From Pseudisothecium myosuroides (lineage: Eukaryota > Streptophyta > Bryopsida > Hypnales > Lembophyllaceae): a DNA stretch of 64,000 nucleotides. The position numbers were made by a program, and so were the translations under genes. Of this stretch, positions 44,509 to 57,120 are shown one piece after another. Every line of letters begins with the position of its first letter. Position 1 is the first letter of the stretch. Below the pieces are notes generated by a model. It was given only the letters and a program-made list of their open reading frames with translations, ran no database searches and had not been told where the DNA came from. The stretch is from positions 52,915,724-52,979,723 of the forward strand of contig OX637287.1 of NCBI GenBank assembly GCA_951799445.1. Direction: 5' to 3'.

Positions 44509-44700
44509 TTTTTTTTTTTTTTGACACAAATGAAATGGAATTTCATTGCAAGGGAGAAAAATACAAACCGGCCAGCCACAAGTGGGCTAGCAGGAGGACA
44601 AGACACTTTCTAGACAGATTTGGATGGGCCAGTGGACGAAATTGGGACCAACCAGTAGGGCATGGAATTGAGAGGCAGACGGTGAAGGGCTGATCTACCT
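44509..44700 (-). mobile_element. Retroposon copy related to the one in PP2C intron 5
   Basis: Read on the minus strand it ends AATGAAATTCCATTTCATTTG then T/G spacer and A14, and upstream has CCACTTGTGGCTGGCCGG, the same phrases as 33732-33883. No target duplication was identified, and the 5' limit is approximate. Confidence 0.65.
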
Positions 44701-45072
44701 TAAAATTCAAACGTAAAGTATTTTGATTCAAATACCTACCGCACCTGAGAAGCTCGCCAGCCAGCTCTCATCAAGGCTAGGGGACTCTCGTCTCCATTTT
44801 TTATACTGTACCAAGGTTCAGTCGGTTTGTGGCCGGTACTGAGCCCTGTAAATTTTTCAGCTTTTTAACTTATCGCTGTCGTATCTGAGTGTCCGGAGTG
44901 GACTGTGAATTCTGATGAAGTTACGGATTGACTGGAAGAAGGATTTCGGTCTCAGTGCACTGATTGCACCAAAAGCTTGCCATTTCAGTGCAAGACAACA
45001 GAAAATCCATTTCACGACAGAAGTGGGGCCAGCAGGGTGGATTTTGTGTTTCTGGGGTAAAAGTTAAACAGA

Positions 45073-45125
45073 AAAAAAAGAAAAAAAAGAAAAAAAAGAA
45101 AAAAAAGAAAAAAAAGAAAAAAAAA
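45073..45125 (+). repeat. (AAAAAAAAG)n simple repeat
   Basis: Six or so successive A8G units; an internal microsatellite next to the element at 45168. Confidence 0.9.
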
Positions 45126-45167
45126 CTCGTTTGTGCTGTGTTCAGGGTATGTTCTAGACCTCCTCTA

Positions 45168-45416
45168 CACTGAATAGTGAAATTAGGTTGCCCCACATTA
45201 ATTTCTCGACATTCTACACTATATCAATATGTAAAGGTACTTTAGAAGGATGCAGTAAAGTTAGAACTATATGTATGGCATGGGTTGGTGTACTTGTTTA
45301 TGGCTTGGGATTAGAGATTGGCATGTGCCTCCATCTGGACAAGCATTAGTCATGAGGCAACTTCTCTAAAGTAAGGCAACCTAATTGTTAAGGCAACCCA
45401 ATTTCACTATTTAGTG
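45168..45416. mobile_element. TA-flanked MITE, CACWRAATAGTGAAATT family, copy 1
   Basis: TA at 45166-45167 and 45417-45418; ends CACTGAATAGTGAAATTAGG and CCAATTTCACTATTTAGTG. About 249 bp; the interior differs from the 103-bp copy at 61383, so only the ends are shared. Confidence 0.75.
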
Positions 45417-45418
45417 TA

Positions 45419-46919
45419 GCTAATCTGGAGTCTCTAATTGCAAATATGAATTCCAAATTTGCAAATTTTATCATATGAGGTCAAAAAAAATTCCTATGTT
45501 TTTCCCCAGGATAAATCCACTCTGTTAGTCCCACTTCATGAAACGGGTTTAACGTCCTGCTTGCCATTCAGCTTCATGTTCTTCAGCCTATCCGGATAGG
45601 ATTGCAAACTAGTGTAAGTTTAACTTATTTATTGGCTCTAGATCAATAGGGAGGAGAAAAACTTATTGCATTCTAAGGCCATATTTGTAACGAATGTATG
45701 GAAGTTTGAGTACAACTTTACATAAAACTGTATGTAAATGTACAATTGGGCGTCATTTCAGCCCTAAAGGATTGGAAACCCATATTGGACTTTTGCATTT
45801 TGGGTAGCGGGCATTGTAAAGTCAATTCTTAATTGTCCAATTGTTACAATTCTTTAGTTGTCCAATATCTAAATGTTCTTTTTGTATTTCTAGTAATAAT
45901 AATCTCAAGTTCGAATTGCACAACATTCAAAAGATAGTAATATATTTTTTAAGTTGTTAACAACAACCTATAAATGATGCTCTTAGAGCATCACCGCCCC
46001 TACATAGGGAACGTGCCTGATATGGTGGATGAGGGGAATGACTTCATGAGGCGCCCCACTGTGTCATTGCCAAAGGGACACTTGAAGCTAGGCTTTCCCA
46101 AATCAAAGCCGTTTTAGATTTTATTTATTTTTAACTTTTGACCAATGCCAGTATGTGGATTTGATTTTCCCATGAAAAAGATGTTCTTACAAGTGAATGT
46201 GGAACTGCAAAGAAATTCATCTACAACAGCTAAAGAGGACTTGGGTCTTCCAATAAGGTAGACATACTTAAAAGTAACAAAAGTCATTTAATAACATTTA
46301 ACAAACTACCTAAATCCAAGTGCACTTGGACCCAAAGTAGACAAGTGGAGTTACAAGAAGTTGTTATTGTCATGAGGGCGAGTCTTGCGTTGGCCAACCA
46401 CCTACGCGCGATCCAAGCTTATGGTGTATCGCTTTTGGGGTGTTTCTGTGACCACTTGTGTGTTAGTCTACAGTTCACAGTAGGTGCATCTACATAGTTG
46501 TTTCCAAAAATCTGTATTATATTCATACAAGCTTAGAAAAATACAAAACCAATTATGTTGGTTTCGTAAACCATTTTCTAACTAGCATGCATTATTTTAT
46601 TTTGTAGCTACATTCAAAATTTGCAGATCTTGAATAAGTATCATATTTAGGTGCTTCTACCTTAGAGCAATTCCAATGGAGTGACTGCAACACGCACGGA
46701 ACAACATAATGATGAGTCTACAAAAAAAAAAACGCTCCAATGCATATGGTGTGGGTCTCTTTATTTTTCCGGACCCGCCATTTTCCATCCACTGCACTGT
46801 AGTTTAAGGAAATTTGAAGAGCACAGAAATTGGCACACAATAGCAAAAGTCTCCCCTTTTCAAGCCTTGCAATGTGTTCCAATTGATTGGAACTCCCCTT
46901 TTGCATGAAATGTCTTTTT
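45419..46919. other. Intergenic, eroded repeats only
   Basis: 45760-45870 has AGCCCTAAAGGATTGG and GGGTAGCGGGC phrases, a worn start of a short-subfamily TTAA element without a right end. The remainder shows no gene. Confidence 0.45.
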
Positions 46920-46923
46920 TTAA

Positions 46924-47833
46924 CTCCTAAAGGACCAAAGTCCCCTCGGGGGACACTTGGGATTTCAGGTAGGCTCGTGCAACCTGAAATTTTGACCTGA
47001 TTTTTTGAATTTTTTCTTGAAGATAGGAAATCACATTAACTTTCTTATTTTTTATTTTATTTTTTCAATCGGTGCCTGGGAGTGAAAGTTATGCCACCCG
47101 AAGTCCTAAAAGCAATTCGCTAGGTAGAAAAAAAATTTAATTGATTTTTTTTTTAGTTTTTTTTCCTCAAAGATCATGTTTTTGTCTACATTTGAAGCTT
47201 TAATTCATTCTATTTGGACTCAGAATGAGAAAGTTATGGACAATCTTGTTTTTCGGGCAATCTAAGCATCTTCTTCAAAAAATAACTTATAGAATTCATT
47301 TTTGAATGCAACTTTCAATTTTTTTCAATTTTTTTTTTGACAAGGTTAAGTTTGTTTGCAAATACACACCCATCGTTGGGATTATGGTGTTTTAATTACA
47401 CCTAAGAGCTATTAACGATGTAGTGTTTTGTTCAATTTTAACCTATTTCTACTTAACAATTTTTTTACATGTGAAAATCAAGTTTTGACATTCTGAATTT
47501 TTTTTCCCAACTCTCAATTCAAATGTTCAACATAAAAAAATTTAACTTTATGGTGTGTAGTGCAAAAAAAAATCCACAAATGGCCGTCAAAGTCATCTAA
47601 AATTGCAGGCCACAGTTCAAAAAAACTTCTTTTTCCAACTTCAAATGCTAATATCTTCCAATCCGTATGGTCAAACTTCATGATATTTTTACCACATGAT
47701 CTGAGACAAGTGAAGTCCAAGATCCTATGGTTAGATTCTTAAAAAAATGTTTTTTTTGTTTAGGGAGTGATTGCAACAGAAATGACAGTTTTTAGTGGTT
47801 TTGGAGCCAAAAAATGCCTTGGTCCTTTGGGGG
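46924..47833 (+). mobile_element. TTAA/CCCCTAAAGGAC element, full-length copy
   Basis: Left TTAA at 46920-46923, ends CTCCTAAAGGACC and TTGGTCCTTTGGGGG; the right TTAA is now TTTA. It is collinear with 6714-7630, sharing AAAGTCCCCTCGGGGGACAC, TTTGTCTACATTTGAAGCTT and GATCTGAGACAAGTGAAGT. Length 910 bp. These two copies appear the most similar pair in the window. Confidence 0.85.
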
Positions 47834-47837
47834 TTTA

Positions 47838-48424
47838 TGTAGAATCTTTTCTTCTTCTTCTTTTTACATTGCAAAAAGTCCATTTGAAGTTTGGCTTGCC
47901 GGCACTGCATTGGGGCCATTTTTTTTCTAAAAGTTGCAGGAACGGAGTGAGGTCTGCCTCCCTGCACTTCAAAAGTTCAATATTGTACGTTTTTCCGTGT
48001 TTGCATTGGGCTTGCTCTTAGTATATGAGGTACTGTAGGTATACCGGCCTATTCAGGACCCCTTCCCAATTGTGTCCTTATCTCCATTTACCCAAACTTT
48101 TCAGGTGCTCAAATGTCGGACTGATATACTATAGATAGGGACCCAGTTGGGCAGGGGGGTGGCATAATGTGTACAGCTCCAAGCAGAGTAGCAGACGCAG
48201 GCACGGGCATCATCTGTACTTGACATGATGAATTTAGAAGCTACAGTAGAATTCCCCATCAAACCACCCACTCATACCTGTGCTTTTAATTAATACGGTA
48301 GTCCAATCCCACACACTGTTTGAGCTTGAGAATCATTAAGAATCAAAATTGAATTAAGAAGACAAGAGGAACTCCTGCAAAAATACTTCATTGTTCTGTA
48401 TCCAAAGATTGCTGACAACTTAGT
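47838..48424. other. Intergenic, no gene seen
   Basis: Mixed composition, no domain, no bounded repeat. Confidence 0.45.
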
Positions 48425-48729
48425 TAAGGTAGGAGGCTCACAAACCGACCATCTGGGAGCTGTTTGCCGTTTGGGGAAGCTAAACTTCTTGAAACGATTT
48501 TCAGTAAATTTAAGTAGGAAGAAAAGTGGAATTCGCATCTAACCCAAGTCATTTCATATTTTTTGGACCTTTGTGGAATTAGTTATGAATTTTTGAAGTT
48601 GAAATGCAATGGTCATTAAAAGTGACCACCTCCTCAAATGTACAATGTTGGTACATGGAAGAAAGCAAAATGTACCTCTGTACCATGATCGGTTTTACAG
48701 CCCGGTCGCTTTTAGAGCAGATTACCTCA
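48425..48729. mobile_element. TAAGGTAG-family MITE, copy 3
   Basis: A 305-bp unit with left end TAAGGTAGGAGGCTC; the right end is worn (GATTACCTCA). The interior matches 18176-18495 closely, including CATCTAACCCAAGT and TTTCATATTTTTTGGACC. Confidence 0.75.
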
Positions 48730-48859
48730 TGTTACAACATTGCTTTCATGTAGTCGTTGATTGGAGCCTATGACCGTGTGGTCAAACATCAAAATCCTCT
48801 TGGATGCTTCATTTTGTCATTGAAAATGTATGGATGTATTTTTTGTAGATTAATTCATA

Positions 48860-49215
48860 CAACCTTTTACAAGCCATAAAAAATTCATAATGTTTTGTGA
48901 AAATTTGAAATTATTATGAATCTTTGAAGAAAAAATGAAGAAAATTTATATCAAATACAAAATAAGCTAAAGGAATCTAGAAATTTCTCCATTGGTTTAT
49001 ATTATGGTGTAGAAGGTCATTGTCTAAACCAATAAATAGTTTTTGGAATTTTACAAGATTTCAAATTGAAGTAGAAAGTAGAATTAATACAATTTATTTC
49101 ATTAGTTGGAATCAAATTTTAAAAGATTATTTTAAAGGCTAAGATTCAAATCAAGAGCAAAGGAGGTAGACATTGCCCAATACACTAGAAAGGCATCTTT
49201 TTTTTTTTAAAGATT
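48860..49215. repeat. Dispersed repeat shared with 56680-57120
   Basis: Segments such as GTGAAAATTTGAAATTATTATGAAT, AAATTGAAGTAGAAA and TTCATTAGTTGGAATCAAA recur in order, diverged, at 56720-57060. No terminal repeats were found. Nature unknown. Confidence 0.55.
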
Positions 49216-50999
49216 TTGCATCTTCTTTGCAAAAAAATTCTATAGATCCTCAATGAGGGGCTTTCAACCACTAAGTTAGATTAAGGTATACTTGGCCATT
49301 CATCAGCTACTTTGTGACTACATCAGCATTTTAGGGTTAACTTTGGAAGGACGTTGCCTCAGTGATAGGTACTCAATAAAAAATGTTTCAATTTTTGGAC
49401 CAATAGGTGCAATCCATTTCTTTGTTTTTCTAGCAACACTTTGTCTAGTCTTATACATTAGTGCCTAAATGAATGACAATTTGTTTTCGAGACTACTAGC
49501 AAATTACAAGAAAATTCTAAATTATTGAATAGATTGGTGATGGTGTGGTTCCTGCAAAATTGAAATGTTTTATTCAATTTGAAGAAACAATGAAGATATT
49601 GCTTTTAGTACTGCTTTCAAGATTTGGTAGAGATCGATTCTTTCACATTTGCAATGTGGAAAATTGACACAGATTTTGAATATAAAATTTGAAGTTGTTT
49701 TCAGGAAAAAAAATTGTTGTGCCCTTATTTGTCACTATGGATTTATTTGAACACGTGGCGTTTTTTGGTGTTTTTTGGCTCAATAAAAAATTTGAAGTTC
49801 TAGAACTACCTTTGTGAGATTGTTTTAAATGTTTTTTAGTCAAATGGAAAAATGACACTTGTACTTGGTTTGTAATACATGTTGGATTTTCTCACTTTTT
49901 GACATGGTTTGACACTATCCACTCAAAAGATAGGACACATACCTTGAAAGGACAGGACTATGACCACATAAGTGAATTCTAAAATTATTCACTCCAAGTG
50001 CTTCTAATTATGACTATTTTGAATGAAAAATATTATATTTATTTTTCATCAATGGAATAATATACCTAATGTGAGCATTTTATCTCTACCTTTGAGATAG
50101 AATGAGCACAACTGAGTTCTTTGTGTTTGTGATATTGAATTTTTAAGGCAATTGTCTAAGCTTTGTCCATTGTGGCTTCTAGAAATGGATTATTCTTGTT
50201 TTGTACTAAGTCCTAAATGTTCTAAGTATAAACTTAGGACAATGCAATCAAAAGTTAGTAGTCTAGGTCAATTTTGGCCAATATGGCCAAAACTCTCGAC
50301 CTTCAAATAAAAGTTGATCAAATCTAAATTCTAAATAACCGAAATTGTAGAGTTTTTCATGCCCTTTCCAAAATGGTAAAATTCTTCCTAATTGGACTCT
50401 TCTATCGAAAGTTATCTATAGATAAATATTTATCTTTAAATTGTCATGTCAAACTTCATCCATCAAATTCTACTAATTTTTTTAATCCAAATTCAATTTC
50501 AATTTCAAGGTTTAGTTCAAGGTTAATTTTAATTTTTGAAGTTTCAATTTCATTTGCAAATGATGGATAATGCAACTTTCATCCCAATTTGAACTTGTTT
50601 AAGTTCAATCTTCATCCTACTTTATCTTCTTTGATTTTTTTCTATATTATAATTATAAATTAGTTATGTAATATTCTACGTAATTCCTAAGTGATTCTAA
50701 GTTCAAATTTTTCCTTAGTTGTCTTCAAAAAATTCTCATTGACTGTCTACCTTTAGAATATTATTCTCAACTTTTTAACTTGCTATTTTAAAAATTTAAA
50801 TTTTTTTTAGGTTGTAAATCTTACTAACAAATATAAAATGATTTTGAAAATGAAAATACATGGGAAGTTATAACTATTTAGATGAAAAATAGGAGACAAA
50901 AATTAATGTCATTAAACACACACTTTTGATCATTTATACTACAATAGTAAACTACAACCCCCAATTTATATCTTAACTTTTTCTTGCAATCCTGTTTCG
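49216..50999. other. AT-rich DNA upstream of the starch synthase exons; no exon seen
   Basis: I searched this stretch for the missing N-terminal GT5 exons (including a KTGGL-type motif) and found none. Frames are short and biased. Confidence 0.5.
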
Positions 51000-53900
51000 A
51001 TGTTTGAATGGAATCTGGACTGGACTCTGCAGAAACTGAACAAGCAATTTTACTCTTACTTTGAGGGTTCTTTGCACAAGAACGAGTTGTGGACTGGCGA
51101 GGTTGAAGGTATGCCTCCCCCCATGACTCTTAAAAGAGCTTGTTTCATCGTTTCTTTCTGTGCTTTGTTTTGTGAATATTCGTTGAATCTACACTACGGT
51201 CCCATTTAGTGAATCTGCAAATTTATATCTATTGTGCTTCTAACTTACTACTGCAATTAAAGAATATTTTTGGTGCAAAGATTGCTTGATAAAAATTTAC
51301 CAAAATCCAGTGGAGTCTTACGTGAAGATTGCAATTGGTGTAGGCCTTCCGGTGTACTTCATCGACCCTCAGCATCTAGCGAAGCTTTTCGACCGTGATT
51401 CAGTCTACTGCCAGCCGGATGACGTGAAGCGCTTCACGTACTTCTCAAGGGCGGCGTTGGGGTTTCTGGTGCAATTCGGCAAGCGGCCTCACATCATTCT
51501 CTGTCACGACTGGCTAGTGGCTGTCGTGGTAAGTACCTGTTTGAACTTCTCTTTGGTTTCTTAATCTCTTCTAAGTTGCCATTTTGTTTGCACCAAATAT
51601 CAATTCCTGTTTGTTTGGGAATGTACGTGGCACACTTTCACTTGCTTTGTACTCAACAAATGCAAGCTGCTGCATACTTGTCATTGGCTTTGCTAGAATC
51701 CGTATTGTATGTTCTGTGCTACTACTTCACTTGTAGTGTGTGCATGTCACAAAGAGTGAACATGGTCGTAACGTTCACCCACCATAAGCTGTAGTACATC
51801 GCAGGCAATAGTACATCTCAATCTAGATCATAGACTCTTTGTGGAAATGATGAATGAGTTGCACATGTGACAAGTTCTCACATGTGAAGAATGTCAATAT
51901 GTAGCGTAGCCCATTTGATTGTTGGTGGAAAGCATCTCCAACAACTGTGTAGCGCGGAGGTTCATGGATGACCAAGTGGTAATGAATTGGTGAAAGTAAG
52001 TCAATCTTTGAAACTTTGATTCTGAATTATTGTGTCTTATGATTCTTGTGCTTGCAGGCACCGTTGTACAAGAGTATTTATGCCAAATCGGGTCTGAACG
52101 CCAAGATTGCCTTCACTTGTCACACTTTTGAGCCTCAAGGAAAGGGCTCCATGGAGGAGCTCTTGTCATGTGGAATTCAGTTCAACGCGCCTTTGCACAA
52201 GGATCATTTCCAGGATAACGTTCTGTCAGACAAAATTAACCCTCTCAAAGTGAGATTGAGAGCTCTAATACCACCCACCTAGGCCTTTTTAATTTAATTT
52301 TCTCTAATAGCATATCTTGTTCTGTTCACTCACCCAGCTCTTAGGAATGAACCCAGTTTTAACAGTTATGAATAGGATTCTAGACCTTCTTGTAATGCCA
52401 AGTTCTTTTATGTCACCATCAAATGCAACATTAGTAATTATTACAATGTTATAGAACTGCGTATAGTCGGTTGCATTTTGGGCACCCAGAGCGATATTAC
52501 AGGAGTTTTAGTGTACTTGTCCGAACTTGCAATTTTTCTAAGTACGTAACCTTACAATTTCCTGGACAAATGTCAAGGAAGTAATTTGCTTCAAAATTGG
52601 GAGTCACTATCTGATTATCAATGTTACTGTTTGTGTGTTCAGAGCGGTCTTGTGCATGCGGACTTCATCACAACAGTGTCTCCTACGTATGCTAAAGAGG
52701 TTCTCACACCTGAGGTGAGCAATTACAACATATTGAAGTGAAATTGTTGAGTGGTTTTGAATGTCGTTCTTTCACCGTCAGAACTGTCTCTCAGTATAAT
52801 TGATGTTATTTAAATCATAACATTTGTTAGTATTATCTAATTGTGTAGGGAGGAGAAGGTTTGCACACCACTCTCAGAAAACTGACCAAGAAATTTTACG
52901 GTGTCGTGAACGGCATTGATGACAATGTGTGGAATCCCGCGACTGATACCTATCTGAAGCACCACTTCAGCAAGGAGAATTTGAAGGGGAAGGTGGTGCT
53001 AAAAAACAATCTTCGGCTTCACCTGGGCATGTCGACGGAAGGCATTGACGCCAAACGACCTCTTGCAAGCTCATGAATTAAACTTCTGCATAAGATAGTT
53101 TCGTTTCATGAGAGTCCGTGTGGGAAGCTCCAAGTCAGTTATAATAAACTTGAAAACATGTTTTTACTGTTAAAAAGATGTAGGACATGGTCTCGTCTTT
53201 TCTGTTGGTAGATCTTTACAACCCTCCTTGAAGCTTCCTAATGGTTCATTTCAACCTCTATACGAATTGAATTTTCCACTTTTGACCTTCAGGCACTTGG
53301 GGATTGATTGGTATGTATGTGTATTTTCTGGCAGGTTTGCTGTGTTACAAGATTGGTACCCCAGAAGGATGTGCACCTCCTTCGTTCGGCCATTTTCCAC
53401 ACTCTCAAACGTGGAGGGCAATTCATTCTGCAAGGCAGCAGTCAAGTTCCTAGCATCAAGGTATGATAAAGCATTCACCATTAATTTTGTAGGTTGAAGT
53501 CGGTTGATCCATTCGAAGTATTTCTTCCATTAATAGCTACAATTTGCAAATATATCAATATCTTTCATATATATATTTTTATGTATATGTGGATGTTCAC
53601 AAATATGCGGAGAATATTGCTTCACTGAGTATGATGTGTTTTGATTTGCAGAAAGCAGTTTGAAACTCATCCGCATGTTCGGCTTGTTCTAAGGTGTGAA
53701 GAAACTCTCACACGTAACATTTACGCTGCAGCCGTCATATTCGTGATACCTTCCATCTATGAGCCCTGTGGACTGACTCAGGTAAGTTTGAACATCATCC
53801 GTTCCCTAGAATTTGGTTTAGAGAGCAAAGGATTTGATTTGGGAGGAGGTGATATTAAAGAGGTCTGAGTTTTGAAGTGGGGATAGGTGTACTTACTTCG

Positions 53901-54747
53901 AAACACACTTTCTTATTTCACAGAAAGTTTCTCACCGTTATGAATAGATGCATATCATTATTTGAAGTGTGTCATCTATAATTTGTGAAATACTTGACGT
54001 TGTGATCAAGTTGGAGCCTGTTGGACTTGGCAAGTTTAAACGTGGAATTGATTGTATGCAGATGTACTCAATGAGGTATGGGACCATTCCTGTTGTTCGC
54101 AAGACTGGTGGTTTGGCCGACAGGTTTGTAGTTCACTCCACCTACTCCATTTCGTGTTTTAAATCTTCTGATGGATTGGATCTATTTCATATCCTGAAAG
54201 CTGAAGAGAAGCGAGAGAAGACTATTTGTTCACTGCGAGGCTCTTTAATACTCTACAATTTACATAAGTCTGTGTGGTTGATTCCAGTGTGTTGATGTCG
54301 ACCAAAAGCATATTCCTGTGGAGAAGCGCAACGGTTTTGTCTTCGTCGAACCAACTGAAGAAGTGAGTGATGCATAACTTTCTTCTGTGACGCAATGACG
54401 TGAAGCTGCCTGCCTTCGTTCAAAATTATGTATTTTGCTACAGTTTAAATGTCACTTTGCATTGGAATATGACTTACAAACAAAGGGCAAGAACATCTTA
54501 CAAGGTGCTAACCATACCCCTTCAGGTTCCTAACTTTATAATGGTTTTGGCATGTTGCAAGCAGGCATTGGCAAAGGCTTTGGACCGGGTGCTGCAATAT
54601 TACAAGGAACAACCACAATGGTGGACAGAGCTTGTGAAGAAAGTGATGTCCTTCAACATGAGTTGGGATGCGGCTCCATTTGACCAACACATCAAGCTGT
54701 ACGAGAAGGCTGTTGAAGATGGACATCCTCCTGCTTCCATCTCATGA
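51000..54747 (+). pseudogene. Starch synthase (GT5), C-terminal two thirds, ten exons, 5'-truncated
   Basis: Relative of plastid soluble starch synthases of the SSIII/SSIV/SSV type, which add ADP-glucose to alpha-1,4-glucan. Exons: 51000-51108, 51344-51528, 52058-52249, 52643-52714, 52849-53064, 53335-53460, 53659-53781, 54062-54127, 54288-54362, 54565-54747; all phases join, giving 448 codons if started at 51000. Motifs: GLPVYFIDPQH, KRFTYFSRAAL, FTCHTFEPQGKG, VNGIDDNVWNPATD, VTRLVPQKDVHLL, IPSIYEPCGLTQ (catalytic-site Glu) and RKTGGLADR. The family's N-terminal KxGGL region and targeting peptide are absent upstream. Oddities: HCHDWQ is LCHDWL, AADIF is AAVIF, intron 5 uses a GC donor (53065), and the exon 8 donor that keeps phase (54128) is not the canonical ACAG|GT at 54124. 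A gene fragment or pseudogene is most likely; expression is possible. Confidence 0.82.
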
Positions 54748-55140
54748 TTCCTCCCTTGGTTGCTGTGACTTTGGTGCGCTGGCCTGGCTTGGAACTTATA
54801 TAAAAGTTGTGTGCACCCTTGATATGAACGTCCTCTGTACATACATTTCAGGGTGCACATACCTTAGTCATCTTTTTGTTTCTTGCCCTGGTCGACCACG
54901 TGTTGCACTTCCTTCTTGTAGACTATGTGTTTTATTGCAATTGGAGAGGGTGGCATTACAATTACTTCCGGCTTCTACAACTACTGTAGCTGTTGTTGAG
55001 AAATTAGAAAAGCCTGTGAATACTTGTTATCATAGCCATCTCACTGTGGCTTTTCTAATTTCTCAACAACAGGCACTGTGATTACTTGTTATCATAGCCA
55101 TCTCACTTGTACTATATCAGCAAAGCTGGTGCATTGTGAA
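54748..55140 (+). other. Starch synthase 3' flank with hairpin and direct repeat
   Basis: Probable 3' UTR. A perfect 23-bp inverted repeat (GTTGTTGAGAAATTAGAAAA.. at 54992-55014, complement at 55048-55070) forms a stem with a 33-base loop. A 25-bp direct repeat (TTACTTGTTATCATAGCCAT..) occurs in the loop at about 55019-55044 and again at about 55082-55107. Confidence 0.75.
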
Positions 55141-56679
55141 ATTATTTTTTTTCAGTTTTGTACAGTAACCCACTTCTTCTCCTCTACTTTGGCTGTGTAA
55201 TGTGCTATTAACTTATGTTGTTTCAATTTGATTGTTTGTTGACATTGTGAAACTTGCTTGATTTTATTTTCAATTTTGCCTATCACAAGCCAGTTCTACA
55301 ACTAGACTTTGACATGTAAACCAGAAGTGCCAGTATAAATTACCGGTTAGCAGCTTGTTCTCATCTCCCTTCTAAGCTTATAGCATAAACAGTCAAAATC
55401 ACCCAAATCCAGTAAGAGAGAACAAAATCTTCAGTCTCTCTTCAAAGAAGTTTTAATGAGCACGTTCTGAAAAAATTTCAACGAATTTCAACCATCCTAA
55501 CACTTCACTCCTTTCCATCTTGAGTTGCATGACATTCAGTAGCTCTACAGTGATGGTGTGCAATATTCCACACCCTCACAATGCTTCATCAGTAGCTAAT
55601 GATGAATAAATTAGATAAGTGGAGGTTGCAGAGGCACACCATCATTGTAGAACCAAGGGAACATCAACCCATGTTATCAAATGTTATGTGCTGCTTCAGT
55701 CACATGCACCTATTCCGGAAAAGTCCTCAAACAACTTTTTATTACAGTGTAATGATGAAAAGTTTCATAAATGTTTTTAAGTATTTGTAGGTAGTGCAAA
55801 CAAGTAAGCCAGACCCCAAAAGGTATGAAGATGTGATATAAAATACTCCATAATTTAATTGTACCTAATTGTGATCCATTTGTAAGATCAATCCCTACAT
55901 ATTCTTGCCTAGTGAAATTTACGACTTCTATTTACAAGGGCCTAGGATCGATTATAGGTGCACCTATTTTCAACACTTTGGAAATTCATTGTATAGTCAT
56001 ACAATGTCCATTCTCGGAGAATTTAAGAATCCACTTTTGAGTCCCAACAAAATCCAACAAAAACTTAGACAACATAGTAGAACTGAACTCAAATGCTGCT
56101 TATTTTGACAATTTCAGGTATAGGATCATGGGGTTAATGACTTTATGTTTCATAGTTTAGGTTTTAGATTTACGATTTTAGAGTGTAGGGTTTTTGGGAA
56201 GCTCTATTTCTCATCAGCCAAAGTAGATGGACCCTTTGGAAGGCAAGCCCTCCGAAACAATACTAGACACATATAAAGATTTTATTTTTCACATTCATAT
56301 TTTTTTACAATTATTTGCATTTTTGCATATAGCTTCAGTGTTCAAAATCTTAGATTTATTTTTAAGGGTAAAAAATCATGTTCTTTAAAATGCACATTTT
56401 ATAGTATGATTTTTTTTAATCATATTTTTGTTTCTTTCAATGAGCATTCTATAAAATTAATTTGTTAGATAAGAATTGTTTTGAAATTTTTGATAAGATA
56501 GTCAATTGGTTGTGGCAATTTAAAGTAGGTATTCCTGTGCAAATTTTGGTGCAAATATTAATCCTCACAAGAAAAACCTTTGGCCATAGATTTGGGCTCC
56601 AAAATCCTTTTATTCTATATGCATTCAATTTTTACTATTTATGATTGAAATTTTTAATAGTTATTTTTTAGAGATGAAT
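55141..56679. other. Intergenic, no gene seen
   Basis: AT-rich DNA; no domain or bounded element. Confidence 0.45.
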
Positions 56680-57120
56680 TCACATGTCCTCTATAAGTCA
56701 AGTAAATTCCAGATTTTTTGGGGGAAGTTTGAAATTACTGTGAATTTTTAAAGGAGAAGTAAAGAAAATTCTTATATTAAATAAAAATACTTTCAAAAAA
56801 TTTATTTTTCTTTATAGATTTTAATATTTTAGGGTGTTATAGTGAAAAATATTTGCCATGTATTTCTTTAATTAAAAAATAAATAGACAATAGAATTAGG
56901 CCCAAAGTTTAGATTGCAATAAAATATTCTTTCAAATATGTTTTTCAAATTTTCAAGTTGAAGTAGAAACTAACCTTCATTGACTTCATTTCAATAGTTG
57001 GGCTCAAACTCTAAAAGATCATTGTCATCATTCACATTCACATCAAGAGCTAGGACCGAGAGTATGTCAAAATAAACTACTCGATGATCCATGGATCAAG
57101 CATCTTCTTATGTAGAAAAG
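56680..57120. repeat. Dispersed repeat shared with 48860-49215
   Basis: Contains GTTTGAAATTACTGTGAATTTTTAAAG, TTTCAAGTTGAAGTAGAAA and TTTCAATAGTTGGGCTCAAA in the same order as the first copy. Confidence 0.55.

Noticed and set aside
53641..53868. Independent small gene in starch synthase exon 7
   Set aside because: The frame is the exon plus intron read-through; it begins with TTG and matches GT5 only within the exon.
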